A DNA stretch of 64,000 nt from the NCBI GenBank assembly GCA_024640365.1, contig JAHEFE010000011.1, positions 17,266 to 81,265 of the forward strand, in the 5' to 3' direction. Both the position numbers and the translations under genes were made by a program. Each line of letters begins with the position of its first letter. Positions within the stretch are counted from its first letter, which is position 1. The notes below the pieces were generated by a model that made no database searches, was not told the origin of the DNA, and saw only the letters and a program-made list of their open reading frames with translations. This DNA comes from Woeseiaceae bacterium. Its GTDB lineage: Bacteria; Pseudomonadota; Gammaproteobacteria; Steroidobacterales; Woeseiaceae. Shown in pieces: positions 36,553 through 44,959 of this stretch.

Positions 36553-37956
36553 ATGAAAGAGCGGGCGGGGCTAATTTATGAAGTCACTCTGGACGTTGAT
36601 TCGGAAATCATCGCAGAGTTTGATTTATGGTTGGCCAGTCATGTTGGCGATATGCTCGACCTCAATGCATTCCGAGATGCACAGGTGCTGGAGAGTGAAA
36701 GTGGCGAACCTGGGAAGCTAAGACGCGTTGTTCATTATTTTCCGATTAGCGAAGATGCTCTTCAGAATTATTTCGCGACTGACGCTTCGGCAATGCGCCA
36801 GGCAGGTGTAGACCGGTTCAACCACAAGTTTAGTGCACAGCGACGCATCCTCAAAGACACCGAACTTCCCACGGGTGCATCTCCACCGCGCCAGAATTGT
36901 CTTAACTGCGGCGTTACGCTGACTGGGCAATACTGCGGTAATTGTGGCCAACGCGCACGCAGCCGTCTGATTAGCATCTGGCAATTAAGCCGAGAAGCAT
37001 TTGGCGACATATTCGAAATCGACTCTCGCGTCTGGCAAACACTGATTCCGCTGCTGCTTAAACCGGGCGAACTGACCAGTTGCTATTTGCAGGGAAAGCG
37101 CGCGCGATATATGCCGCCATTTCGCATGTATATCGTCTTGAGTGTTGTTTTCTTTCTGGTTGCATTTTTCGACCCCAGTGAGAAATTCGGCTCTTTTTAT
37201 CCTCCGGCAGCAAATCCTCCAGTTGCCGATCAGACAGATCAGGCCAAGCAGAAGGCGGCAATCGACGCAGCCATCGCCGAGCTCAGGGAAGAAGGCTTGA
37301 AAAATTCGGACAAGATGTCCGCCATAATTGCGGATTCGCCGGATGACTTGCAAAACACTGAGTCGAAGAGCAGTGCGAAATCGAATGTTCGGCGAATCCA
37401 GAATGAGCTCGGGAAAATTGAGTCAGATACGCAATTAAAATCCGATTGCGATGTCAGCGAATATGACGAAGCGCCGGATTGGGTAAAAACTGCGCTACCG
37501 CGGAATCGCTTGATCCAAATTTGTGAGCGCATCACCGGGGATGACGGCAAGTCACTACTGGCTGGCTTGCTGGACAACGTCCCGGCTTTCTTGATCGTAT
37601 TCCTGCCCATACTCGCACTTGTCATGAAGGCACTGTATCCATTATCCAAACGGTATTACGTCGAACATCTGCTCTTCGTAGTCCATTTGCACGCCTTCTT
37701 TTTCCTGCTGTTAACGCTGCAAATTATTTTTTCGCGAGTTGCCACTAGTCTTGCGTTCCCTGATCTGGTTTCGGGACTGGCTACGGCGGGTGTGTCGATC
37801 TATATCCCCATCTACCTGTATAAAGGGATGCGCAAGGTATATGGTCAAAGCCGTGTGATAACGATTGGAAAATTTATGATTTTGTCCACGTCGTATGTAA
37901 CGGGCTTTGTAGTCATGCTGACCATTGCCTTGTTGTTTACGGCAATTTCATTGTAG
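36553..37956 (+). CDS. DUF4286 - zinc ribbon - DUF3667 membrane protein
   Basis: A 467-residue fusion of unknown function. Residues about 5-100 match DUF4286 (LIYEVTLDVDSEIIAEFDLWLASHVGDML), a ferredoxin-like fold. Residues 115-135 form a zinc ribbon (CLNCGVTLTGQYCGNCGQRA), which opens DUF3667 (REAFGDIFEIDSRVWQTLIPLLLKPGELTSCYLQGKRARY). The rest has about five membrane helices with a polar, Asp/Lys-rich insertion (about 220-310). The start is 10 bases after the fadE stop, so co-transcription is likely. Confidence 0.82.
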   Translation: MKERAGLIYEVTLDVDSEIIAEFDLWLASHVGDMLDLNAFRDAQVLESESGEPGKLRRVVHYFPISEDALQNYFATDASAMRQAGVDRFNHKFSAQRRILKDTELPTGASPPRQNCLNCGVTLTGQYCGNCGQRARSRLISIWQLSREAFGDIFEIDSRVWQTLIPLLLKPGELTSCYLQGKRARYMPPFRMYIVLSVVFFLVAFFDPSEKFGSFYPPAANPPVADQTDQAKQKAAIDAAIAELREEGLKNSDKMSAIIADSPDDLQNTESKSSAKSNVRRIQNELGKIESDTQLKSDCDVSEYDEAPDWVKTALPRNRLIQICERITGDDGKSLLAGLLDNVPAFLIVFLPILALVMKALYPLSKRYYVEHLLFVVHLHAFFFLLLTLQIIFSRVATSLAFPDLVSGLATAGVSIYIPIYLYKGMRKVYGQSRVITIGKFMILSTSYVTGFVVMLTIALLFTAISL

Positions 37957-38004
37957 TTAGAGTGCGCTCGCGAGGCGCAGTAAATCCACAAAAGAGGCCT
38001 GATA

Positions 38005-38496
38005 ATGAAAGTAACCACTACGAATCTGATCGTCACCGGCATCACCCTGATCAGCTTGCTTGGCGCATGTAGCAAGGACGAGGCACCTCCGGCGGTGGTC
38101 GCTGAGACGGAACAACAACCTGCTGCAGCGGTAATGGTTGCTCGCACCCCGTCACCAGCCGGTGCGAAGGTATTCATTATCACCCCTGCAGATGGCGCAG
38201 TTATGTCCAGTCCGGTTCTGGTCGAGTTCGGAGTAGAGGGCATGGCCATTGTACCTGCGGGCACGGTGCACCCTGCTGCAGGGCACCATCACTTGCTCGT
38301 CGATACCGATATTCCCGCTCTGGACCAGCCCATCCCTAAAGATGCCAATCATATTCACTTCGGTGATGGCAGCGCATCTGTTGAACTAAATCTGCAACCC
38401 GGAGTGCATACTTTGCAGTTACTACTTGCCGATTACGCTCATATTCCGCATGATCCGCCTGTAATCTCCGAAAAAATTTCGATAACGATTCAATAA
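38005..38496 (+). CDS. DUF4399 lipoprotein
   Basis: A 163-residue predicted lipoprotein. The lipobox LLGAC places the lipidated cysteine at residue 22. The DUF4399 domain follows (FIITPADGAVMSSPVLVEFGVEGM, GHHHLLVDTDIP, NHIHFGDGSASVELNLQPGVHTLQLLLADY). The HHH cluster and other histidines suggest metal binding, but no function is established. A short linker rich in Ala and Pro separates anchor and domain. Confidence 0.87.
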   Translation: MKVTTTNLIVTGITLISLLGACSKDEAPPAVVAETEQQPAAAVMVARTPSPAGAKVFIITPADGAVMSSPVLVEFGVEGMAIVPAGTVHPAAGHHHLLVDTDIPALDQPIPKDANHIHFGDGSASVELNLQPGVHTLQLLLADYAHIPHDPPVISEKISITIQ

Positions 38497-38539
38497 GCTG
38501 CTTGAGCATAGCCGCGGTCGCTACTAAAATCGCATGACT

Positions 38540-38557
38540 AGCCCTCGCGGGGCTTTT
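38540..38557 (+). terminator. Short terminator-like hairpin before mvaS
   Basis: AGCCC pairs with GGGCT around the loop TCGCG, followed by three more T. It lies between the DUF4399 gene and mvaS. Confidence 0.5.
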
Positions 38558-38573
38558 CTGACAGAACCGGCGA

Positions 38574-40046
38574 ATGAAAAATAAATCTATAGGCATCAGC
38601 GGTCTGGCCGCGTACGTACCCCCCTACCGTGTCTGGTTGGAGGATTGGTGTACGTGGACCGATAGCCAGTGGGCCAAAATCCAGGAAGTCGTCGGGCGCA
38701 GTTTTCGTATGCGCGGACGCGACCAAAGTGTCTATACAATGGCGGCTACTGCCGTATTGCGGTTAATCACCCAGTACGATATCGATCCAACACGAATCAA
38801 GTTTCTGGGGCTGGGTACTGAATCCAGTACCGACAATTCAGCTGGCGCGATCATCGTCAAGGGCATGGTTGATCAAGCGTTGCTGGCTCAAGGCAAACCC
38901 GCCATCGCGCGCAGTTGTGAAGTCCCAGAATTCAAGCAGGCCTGCCTCGGCGGTGTTTACGGCATGAAAGCTGCAATCCGCCACCTGGCGTTTGACGGCA
39001 GCGGTGGCCAGGCGATTGTTGTCTGTGCGGACATAGCCGAATACGCGCGCGGCAGCACCGGTGAACCAACTCAGGGAGCTGGAGCGGTAGCCATGCTGCT
39101 CGAAGAAAACCCGAAGCTGGCTGTCGTGGATCTCGTACACTCCGGCTCATCCTCAGATTATCGTGTAATGGATTTTCGCAAACCGATGTCACGCTTCTGC
39201 GGGCAGGATCGCAGTCAAAGTCATCAGGTCCAGGATTTTCCGGTATTCAATGGCAAGTACTCTACGACCTGCTATATCGAATCTACATTGCAAGCTCTGA
39301 ATGACATGTATGAAAAGCGTGATGTTGTCGCTAGCGACTACCTGCGCTCGCTTAAGAATATTTTTATGCATCGCCCCTATCGGCGCATGCCGGAAACTGG
39401 CCTGGCGGTGTCCTACCTGGCTGCCCTCGCCGAAGGCGGCGAGGCTGACCGAGCCGAACTGGCGTCATATTGTCTTGAAGCAGGCGTAGATACCAACGCT
39501 GCAATACGAGAAGTCATCGCGGAGCCCGTCATTGCAAATATTGCGAGCCCGGACCGACTCAATCGTGAGATGTATCCGCTGATTACTGCCGTATCGAAAA
39601 TTTTCCGTGCAGCCCCCAGCTATCAGACTGAAATTAGAGACAAGCTATCTCTGGGCAGCGGTACGATGCTTGATCTCGGCAACCTCTATACGGCCGCCCT
39701 GCCGGCTTGGCTAGCGGCTGGTTTCGAACAAGCGCTTAAGGAAGATCGCGACATTACTGGCGAAGAGTTTCTTACTCTTGGTTACGGTAGCGGCGATGCC
39801 GCGGAAGTCATTCCATTTTATGTGGCTGATCAGTGGCGTGAAGCAACTGCCGCAATGGGCTTTGAAGACTCATTGAAGTTCGCGGTTGATATTAATTTCG
39901 AACAATACAAGGCACTGCATGATGGAGGTCGTATTCAGGACCTGAGTTACTTGCCGCATAACGAATTCGTCATTGATAAAGTCGGCTCCGAGGATGAGCG
40001 CCACTTCCAGGATGTGGGCATCGAGTATTACCGCTACGTCAGCTAG
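38574..40046 (+). CDS. mvaS: Hydroxymethylglutaryl-CoA synthase
   Basis: A 490-residue HMG-CoA synthase, condensing acetyl-CoA and acetoacetyl-CoA at the entry of the mevalonate pathway. The catalytic set is visible: E83 (GTESSTDNSAG), the nucleophile C124 (EFKQACLGGVYG) and H266 (FMHRPYRRMPE). At 490 residues it is longer than typical bacterial MvaS (about 390) and nearer eukaryotic and archaeal-like forms; the extra residues lie mainly in the C-terminal half. It is transcribed towards the other four pathway genes; only three bases separate its stop from that of idi. Confidence 0.93.
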   Translation: MKNKSIGISGLAAYVPPYRVWLEDWCTWTDSQWAKIQEVVGRSFRMRGRDQSVYTMAATAVLRLITQYDIDPTRIKFLGLGTESSTDNSAGAIIVKGMVDQALLAQGKPAIARSCEVPEFKQACLGGVYGMKAAIRHLAFDGSGGQAIVVCADIAEYARGSTGEPTQGAGAVAMLLEENPKLAVVDLVHSGSSSDYRVMDFRKPMSRFCGQDRSQSHQVQDFPVFNGKYSTTCYIESTLQALNDMYEKRDVVASDYLRSLKNIFMHRPYRRMPETGLAVSYLAALAEGGEADRAELASYCLEAGVDTNAAIREVIAEPVIANIASPDRLNREMYPLITAVSKIFRAAPSYQTEIRDKLSLGSGTMLDLGNLYTAALPAWLAAGFEQALKEDRDITGEEFLTLGYGSGDAAEVIPFYVADQWREATAAMGFEDSLKFAVDINFEQYKALHDGGRIQDLSYLPHNEFVIDKVGSEDERHFQDVGIEYYRYVS

Positions 40047-40049
40047 GCA

Positions 40050-40640
40050 CTACTCGCTCGGATCAGTATAACCGGCCAGCAGTGGCCCATATTCCTCACT
40101 TAGCCGTTGCCACTCCATCTTGAACCATGGCGTAAACCCTTCAGGCGCAATAGCCAATTCCTCTGTCAGCCCTGCGGGTGATATAAAACGCCATTCCGCA
40201 ATCTCGGTAATGTTTGCCCTTACTAGCTGGTTACTTCGACCCAGATAAACAGAGCACAGTTCGTTTTCTGAACCCAGCTCGCCGAAGTTCGCTTGATAGC
40301 TAAATTTGTAAATAAATCGAAGCTCAGCTGACATCCCGAGTTCTTGCTGCAGGCGACGCTCAATAGCAACCTCCAGCAACTCTCCCTCACGCGGGTGACT
40401 GCAGCAACTGTTTGACCAGTACATGGGCCAGAGCCGCTTATCCGCGCTTCTGCGCTGCAAGAGCAACTGACCATCATCGTTAAAGATGAACAATGAAAAC
40501 GCTCTGTGCAAAACACCATCACCGTCATGACACAAGGCTTTACTCATTGTGCCTGTCTGCTCGTCACTCTCATTGACGAGGATTAGTTCTTCACTGTCGA
40601 AAGAAACCACTTCATTGACTGATTTTGATCTATCCGTCAT
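40050..40640 (-). CDS. idi: Isopentenyl-diphosphate delta-isomerase, type 1
   Basis: A 196-residue type 1 (Nudix-fold, metal-dependent) isomerase, interconverting IPP and DMAPP. The active-site cysteine lies in NSCCSHP (near residue 68) and the glutamate in SENELCSVY (near 119); RRLQQELGM is the Nudix-like helix. Its ATG overlaps the end of the reductase-kinase fusion gene by 11 bases, so it is the last gene of the four-gene minus-strand operon. Confidence 0.94.
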   Translation of the reverse strand: MTDRSKSVNEVVSFDSEELILVNESDEQTGTMSKALCHDGDGVLHRAFSLFIFNDDGQLLLQRRSADKRLWPMYWSNSCCSHPREGELLEVAIERRLQQELGMSAELRFIYKFSYQANFGELGSENELCSVYLGRSNQLVRANITEIAEWRFISPAGLTEELAIAPEGFTPWFKMEWQRLSEEYGPLLAGYTDPSE

Positions 40641-42861
40641 GTTGACTGCTCAGCGGAATTGTTTCGAAACCAGCCTGTTGCAGGGCTGCTGCCACTTCAG
40701 TCGTTTTACCCGGACAGAGCGCTACGATCGAGCCTCCGCCGCCTGCACCCGTCAGCTTAGCGCCGACCGCACCAGCATCTCTGGCGATTTGCACCATGGT
40801 CTCCAATAATGGCGTGGAAACTTCAATCGCATTGAGCATGCCGTGACAAACATTCATGAACGCCCCTAACTGGGCGTAGTCGCCCTTGCTGAGAGCCATT
40901 GCACCGGCGGCGCTCATTTCGCCGATCTCATTGAAGATCGTCGCATACAACGTTTCATTTAATTCGAAGCGGCGACGCACTGCAGCCACCTGCTCTAACG
41001 TATAACCAGGCACACCACTGGACGCGATCACCAGCGGAATTGGCTCCTGGATAGACACCTCGTGAATCAGTGGTGGATCTCCTTTGCAGTACAACAATGC
41101 CTTGCCGTACGTCGCGACCGTATTATCAATGCCGGACGGCGCTCCGTGGGCGATCCTTTCGCAGGCAAATGCTAGCGAATTCACATCACGATCAGTCATT
41201 TCGAGTTTCAGCAAAAGTGAAAACGCCCTGATAACTGCCACTGCCGTTGCGGCCGATGCCCCCAGACCCATGGCTCTCGGAATCCTGGATCGCAACTCGA
41301 TTTCAAAACCGCGATTCTCCACCCGCAGGCGACGCATGATTAAGGCGATCGTCACTGCGGCGCCCGGCTGCGCATCTTCCACACTCAAGAAATGCTGTTC
41401 CATCCCCCAGTCCGGCGCAATAACCCGCACACCGTGCTGCAATTCACGTATTTGCGCTGTCACCGCACTTTCAATAGGTACCGCCAGCACGTGCTTGTTA
41501 TAAACTGCGGCATGTTCACCGAGCAAAATCACTTTGGATGATGCTACGCCGTGAAAACTGTCACTGTTGAGCAGCTTTGGTTTGTTGATTTTCTGCACCA
41601 GTTCTACGGCCTTGTCGACTTTGATATCACCTCCCCGTACGAGATCATTCACTACTTCATCGAACAAGTGCTCGGGCGTTCCCGCTGTCGCTGCCACACT
41701 GCGAGCATGCAGGCGCATGTGACCTCGTTGGATACCGTGCGTGACCAGCGCCCTGAGTGCGGCGAAGTTCTGGGCCAGACCAACAGACGCTATGATCTCG
41801 GATAATTGCCGGGCAGATGTTACGCCAAGAATATTCAAATTAAGAAGAACCGCGGGATTCGATCGCAGTGACCCGCCCACAATGCCGACCTTCATTGGGA
41901 CCGTCAGCTCACCACCAAGATCGCCGTTCGGCATCTTGTACCAACGAGTCAAGGCCCGATAACGCCCCGTGCGGGCAGCAAAGGCATGCGTCGATGCCTC
42001 GATAGCCCGCCAGTCATTGCCAGTGGCTATAGCGACCGCGTCGATGCCGTTCATAATTCCTTTGTTGTGCGTTGCTGCGCGGTACGGATCGACCAGTGCA
42101 AAATCATTCGCCAGAATTATTCCGTCCCTGACATCTTCGGCGCTGAATTCGTCAGCACCCAGCTCATCGAGTGGCATCCGCACACTCGCTGTCACCAGGG
42201 AGCGATCCGCCAGGTTAGACAAAATTCGTAAAAACACTTTGCCGCCAGATACCCTCTCCACGCTACTCGCAATTCCTTCGCACATCGTATTGACGAGGTT
42301 CGCACCCATAGCGTCTCTGGTATCGACCAGTAAATGCAATACCAGCATAGACTCACCATTCGGCAAGGCATGCTCGTGGATTTCGATACCCTGCACACCG
42401 CCACCGCGCGTCTGCATATTTGGCTGCATCGCATTCGCCTGCGCGATTAGGTCCTCGCGAGCTTTAACCAATTCTGCAATCGCCTTGGCGGGATCTTCAA
42501 TTTCGACGACCTGGATCTGCCCAATAAGAAGAGACTCGCTGATGGCCGCAAAAAAGCCACCGCCGCTGCGGGCGACCTTCGCGGCTGCACTCACTCCAGC
42601 AACTATCGATGGCTCTTCCACGACCATCGGTATAACGAAATCGCGCTGGTTGATGCGGAAATTAGCCGCAATCGCGAGCGGCAACCCAAAAACACCGATG
42701 ACATTCTCGATCATCTTGTCCGCTGCCGCGACATCGAGAAGCTCACTACCGCGCAACAGCTTTTGTGCGCCCTCGGGCGTCACAAGGCCCCGCTCCAGCA
42801 ACGTTGCGACTCGTTCCGCAACACTGCTGCGATAAAATCCGGCTAATCGTGAATCAGTCAT
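40630..42861 (-). CDS. mvaA-mvaK1: HMG-CoA reductase (class II) - mevalonate kinase fusion
   Basis: A 743-residue two-enzyme protein. Residues 1 to about 428 are a class II HMG-CoA reductase aligning nearly without gaps to Pseudomonas mevalonii MvaA, with catalytic E83 (VEEPSIVA), K267 (THNKGIMNG), D283 (TGNDWRA) and H381 (GIQRGHMRLHAR). After a short linker (NKPKLLNSD), residues about 437-743 are a GHMP mevalonate kinase: K443 and the ILLGEHAAVY strand, MGLGASAATAV (531-541), GAPSGIDNTV with D579, and KLTGAGGGGS (702-711). The one chain would turn HMG-CoA into mevalonate and then phosphomevalonate. No frame break exists at the junction. It lies between PMK and idi in a tight operon. Confidence 0.93.
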   Translation of the reverse strand: MTDSRLAGFYRSSVAERVATLLERGLVTPEGAQKLLRGSELLDVAAADKMIENVIGVFGLPLAIAANFRINQRDFVIPMVVEEPSIVAGVSAAAKVARSGGGFFAAISESLLIGQIQVVEIEDPAKAIAELVKAREDLIAQANAMQPNMQTRGGGVQGIEIHEHALPNGESMLVLHLLVDTRDAMGANLVNTMCEGIASSVERVSGGKVFLRILSNLADRSLVTASVRMPLDELGADEFSAEDVRDGIILANDFALVDPYRAATHNKGIMNGIDAVAIATGNDWRAIEASTHAFAARTGRYRALTRWYKMPNGDLGGELTVPMKVGIVGGSLRSNPAVLLNLNILGVTSARQLSEIIASVGLAQNFAALRALVTHGIQRGHMRLHARSVAATAGTPEHLFDEVVNDLVRGGDIKVDKAVELVQKINKPKLLNSDSFHGVASSKVILLGEHAAVYNKHVLAVPIESAVTAQIRELQHGVRVIAPDWGMEQHFLSVEDAQPGAAVTIALIMRRLRVENRGFEIELRSRIPRAMGLGASAATAVAVIRAFSLLLKLEMTDRDVNSLAFACERIAHGAPSGIDNTVATYGKALLYCKGDPPLIHEVSIQEPIPLVIASSGVPGYTLEQVAAVRRRFELNETLYATIFNEIGEMSAAGAMALSKGDYAQLGAFMNVCHGMLNAIEVSTPLLETMVQIARDAGAVGAKLTGAGGGGSIVALCPGKTTEVAAALQQAGFETIPLSSQHDG

Positions 42862-42864
42862 TTA

Positions 42865-43869
42865 TTAATCTCGGCGTCTTACGGCCAAACCTGTGGAATC
42901 CATTTTTGCTGAAATAAAATTCAAGCCATGTGGCATTAGCGCCCGCTCAAAATCAGCTAATTGCTCGGCATTCCCACCGACAACAATGCCAATATCTCCG
43001 CCGCCCGCGCCGCACGGTTTATAAACAAGCTGTCGATCTCGGGCCACCCGCGCTGCCGTGCTGTGCCCACCATCAAAGATACCCAGTGCGGCGCTCTCAT
43101 CAAGTGCCTCTAATCGGCTTGTATATCGCCGCAAGCCCAGAATTATTTCATCTGTACTTGCCGATCGCCATACGGTCGTCAACTCATGAGCAGCAACCAA
43201 CAGCGCCTGCAAGCTCTTGTCATCATCTGCAATCGCGCCAAACTTTACCAACTGACTGGTCGTCTTGATCGGCACTCCGGTCCATACAAATCGATAACCA
43301 AGGTCTGCGGGCCAACTCAGATCCTGCGACGAACCGCTGTCCATCAGGTATTCGACAAGACCTCCGCGGTACGATGTAGCCAGGTCTACTCCACTGCCCT
43401 GCTGTGACTGAAACAATCGGTGGGCCCGTGATGCTATCTCCGGCACATCCGATGTACGCCCGGCGAACTCTGCCAATGCCGCCGCAAGGGCTACTGTTAT
43501 AGCGGCACTTGATCCAAGACCCAGCTTATGACTGCCCGCCGAATCATGAAAAGTCTGACTGTCGAGGATCAAGTCAAATGCTACGGTGGGCTGCTCGCCT
43601 GCAAATACTTCAGACCACACTGCCGTGAACAAATCGAAGGAACTTCCAGGATGAGCGCCATGCCACTCAACCCTATCGCGAGCAGTGAAATACCACTCAC
43701 CAGCCATGTAGCCGGGAGCGGTTATGCGATGACGCCGCCCATCCGTCACGCGCAGTTGCACGATTGCCCGCCGGTCAACGGCCATACAAATTGCGGGCGC
43801 ACCGCGGAGAACAGCGTATTCGCCGCTAATCAGAGCTTTGCCGGGAGCACTGGCTTCAATTTGGGTCAC
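42865..43869 (-). CDS. mvaK2: Phosphomevalonate kinase (GHMP family)
   Basis: A 334-residue GHMP kinase, phosphorylating mevalonate 5-phosphate to the diphosphate. It shows the N-terminal APGKALISGEYAVLRGAPA, the ATP loop KLGLGSSAAITVALAAA (near 115), GSGVDLATSYRGG, and a final glycine-rich KPCGAGGGDIGIVV. The start is GTG 43869, overlapping the mvaD stop by four bases (GTGA); three bases separate its stop from the next start. Position and motifs agree with PMK rather than mevalonate kinase. Confidence 0.88.
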   Translation of the reverse strand: MTQIEASAPGKALISGEYAVLRGAPAICMAVDRRAIVQLRVTDGRRHRITAPGYMAGEWYFTARDRVEWHGAHPGSSFDLFTAVWSEVFAGEQPTVAFDLILDSQTFHDSAGSHKLGLGSSAAITVALAAALAEFAGRTSDVPEIASRAHRLFQSQQGSGVDLATSYRGGLVEYLMDSGSSQDLSWPADLGYRFVWTGVPIKTTSQLVKFGAIADDDKSLQALLVAAHELTTVWRSASTDEIILGLRRYTSRLEALDESAALGIFDGGHSTAARVARDRQLVYKPCGAGGGDIGIVVGGNAEQLADFERALMPHGLNFISAKMDSTGLAVRRRD

Positions 43870-44834
43870 GCGGAGTCCATCAGGTGCGCGCCTGCTCCCA
43901 GCCCGCCGGTCATAATTTGTCGGACACCGGGCGTAGCTGCCAGTGCTTCAATCACGGCGCCCTCAGACTCGGGCAAACATACCGCCTTCAACTGAGGGCC
44001 TGCATCAATTGTAAAAAACACCGAGTGACCGATTGCCTGCAATCGCCTAATCGTCTCCATGCATGCCATGGTAACGCTGTTCCAATACACCAGCGGTGGC
44101 CGTGATGCCCACATGACCGAGTGCATTTTCAGGCAGTTATGTTCTGCGATAGCCGCAAGACTGGCGAAATCTCGATCGGCAACGGCCCTCCGCGCAATAT
44201 CCAGATCTCCCCCTTGCTTGTCTAGCCAGTTTTGATAAAACGGAGATGTCTCTGCGCTACGCTGCATAGCCTCTCCTGAACCGACCGCTTTAGGGCCGGT
44301 CTCCGTAACCGCCACAACAACACTTAGGGGCCAGTCTGATGGCTCTGCCAGCTGATGCAAATCAATAAACTCGTCGCCCGCGGTTAGCTCAACAAAACCA
44401 CCATAAAGAGAGCGCGCCGCCGAACCCGAAGCGCGGCCGGCCAACCTCGCCTGCGATAATTGCTCAAGCTCGACCCCCGCCGCGCTGCAGGCCGCCACAA
44501 CAAGCGCTGCAAAAGCAGAGGCAGATGAAGCCAGACCCGCGGCCACTGGAAAGTTACAAACGCTGTCCACGCGCGCGAACGGGCGCGACCCCGTCCAACC
44601 CGGAAGAGAATCCAGACACTGGCTTACTCTGCTAAGCATGGCTGGCCTGACTTGCTCATTCAGGAAAAATTCATCGCGCTGCAACCGCTCATCGAACATG
44701 ACGCTCGTGCGGGTCCAGAGCGCGTCCAGAGTAACGGACAGTGAGTCTACAGCCGGCAAATTTAGGACGACATTACGCTTGCCCCAATATTTGATCAAAG
44801 CAATGTTTGGTTGTGCCTGGGCTGTTGCTCGCAT
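43866..44834 (-). CDS. mvaD: Diphosphomevalonate decarboxylase
   Basis: A 322-residue mevalonate 5-diphosphate decarboxylase, making isopentenyl diphosphate. The N-terminal signature QPNIALIKYWGKRN, the ATP loop AAGLASSASAFAALVVA, SGSAARSLYGGFVE with the catalytic arginine, and FTIDAGPQLKAVCLP with the catalytic aspartate are all present. I start at ATG 44834 (MRATAQAQPNIAL), matching the family N-terminus; the open frame runs 26 residues further upstream. First gene of the minus-strand operon mvaD - PMK - HMGR/MK - idi, 125 bases from the divergent ispA start. Confidence 0.93.
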   Translation of the reverse strand: MRATAQAQPNIALIKYWGKRNVVLNLPAVDSLSVTLDALWTRTSVMFDERLQRDEFFLNEQVRPAMLSRVSQCLDSLPGWTGSRPFARVDSVCNFPVAAGLASSASAFAALVVAACSAAGVELEQLSQARLAGRASGSAARSLYGGFVELTAGDEFIDLHQLAEPSDWPLSVVVAVTETGPKAVGSGEAMQRSAETSPFYQNWLDKQGGDLDIARRAVADRDFASLAAIAEHNCLKMHSVMWASRPPLVYWNSVTMACMETIRRLQAIGHSVFFTIDAGPQLKAVCLPESEGAVIEALAATPGVRQIMTGGLGAGAHLMDSA

Positions 44835-44959
44835 TGTATTTATTCGATCTCGCCAAAAGCATTCAGTTGGCTGCGCATTATAGCCCAGGAGGCCGTGGGC
44901 AGAACCCGCCAATTCGGTGTAGGCTACGGCTAGAAATTAATACTCGGAGTACTTTTCCA

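Noticed and set aside
41969..42835. A 288-codon open frame on the plus strand opposite the reductase domain.
   Set aside because: It is low-complexity (Ser, Ala, Arg) and lies fully antisense to a gene with intact catalytic motifs; the length follows from GC-rich codon bias.
44807..44959. An upstream extension of ispA in the same frame starting with ATG at 44807.
   Set aside because: It overlaps the start of divergent mvaD and adds residues absent from the family; TTG 44960 has a good RBS.
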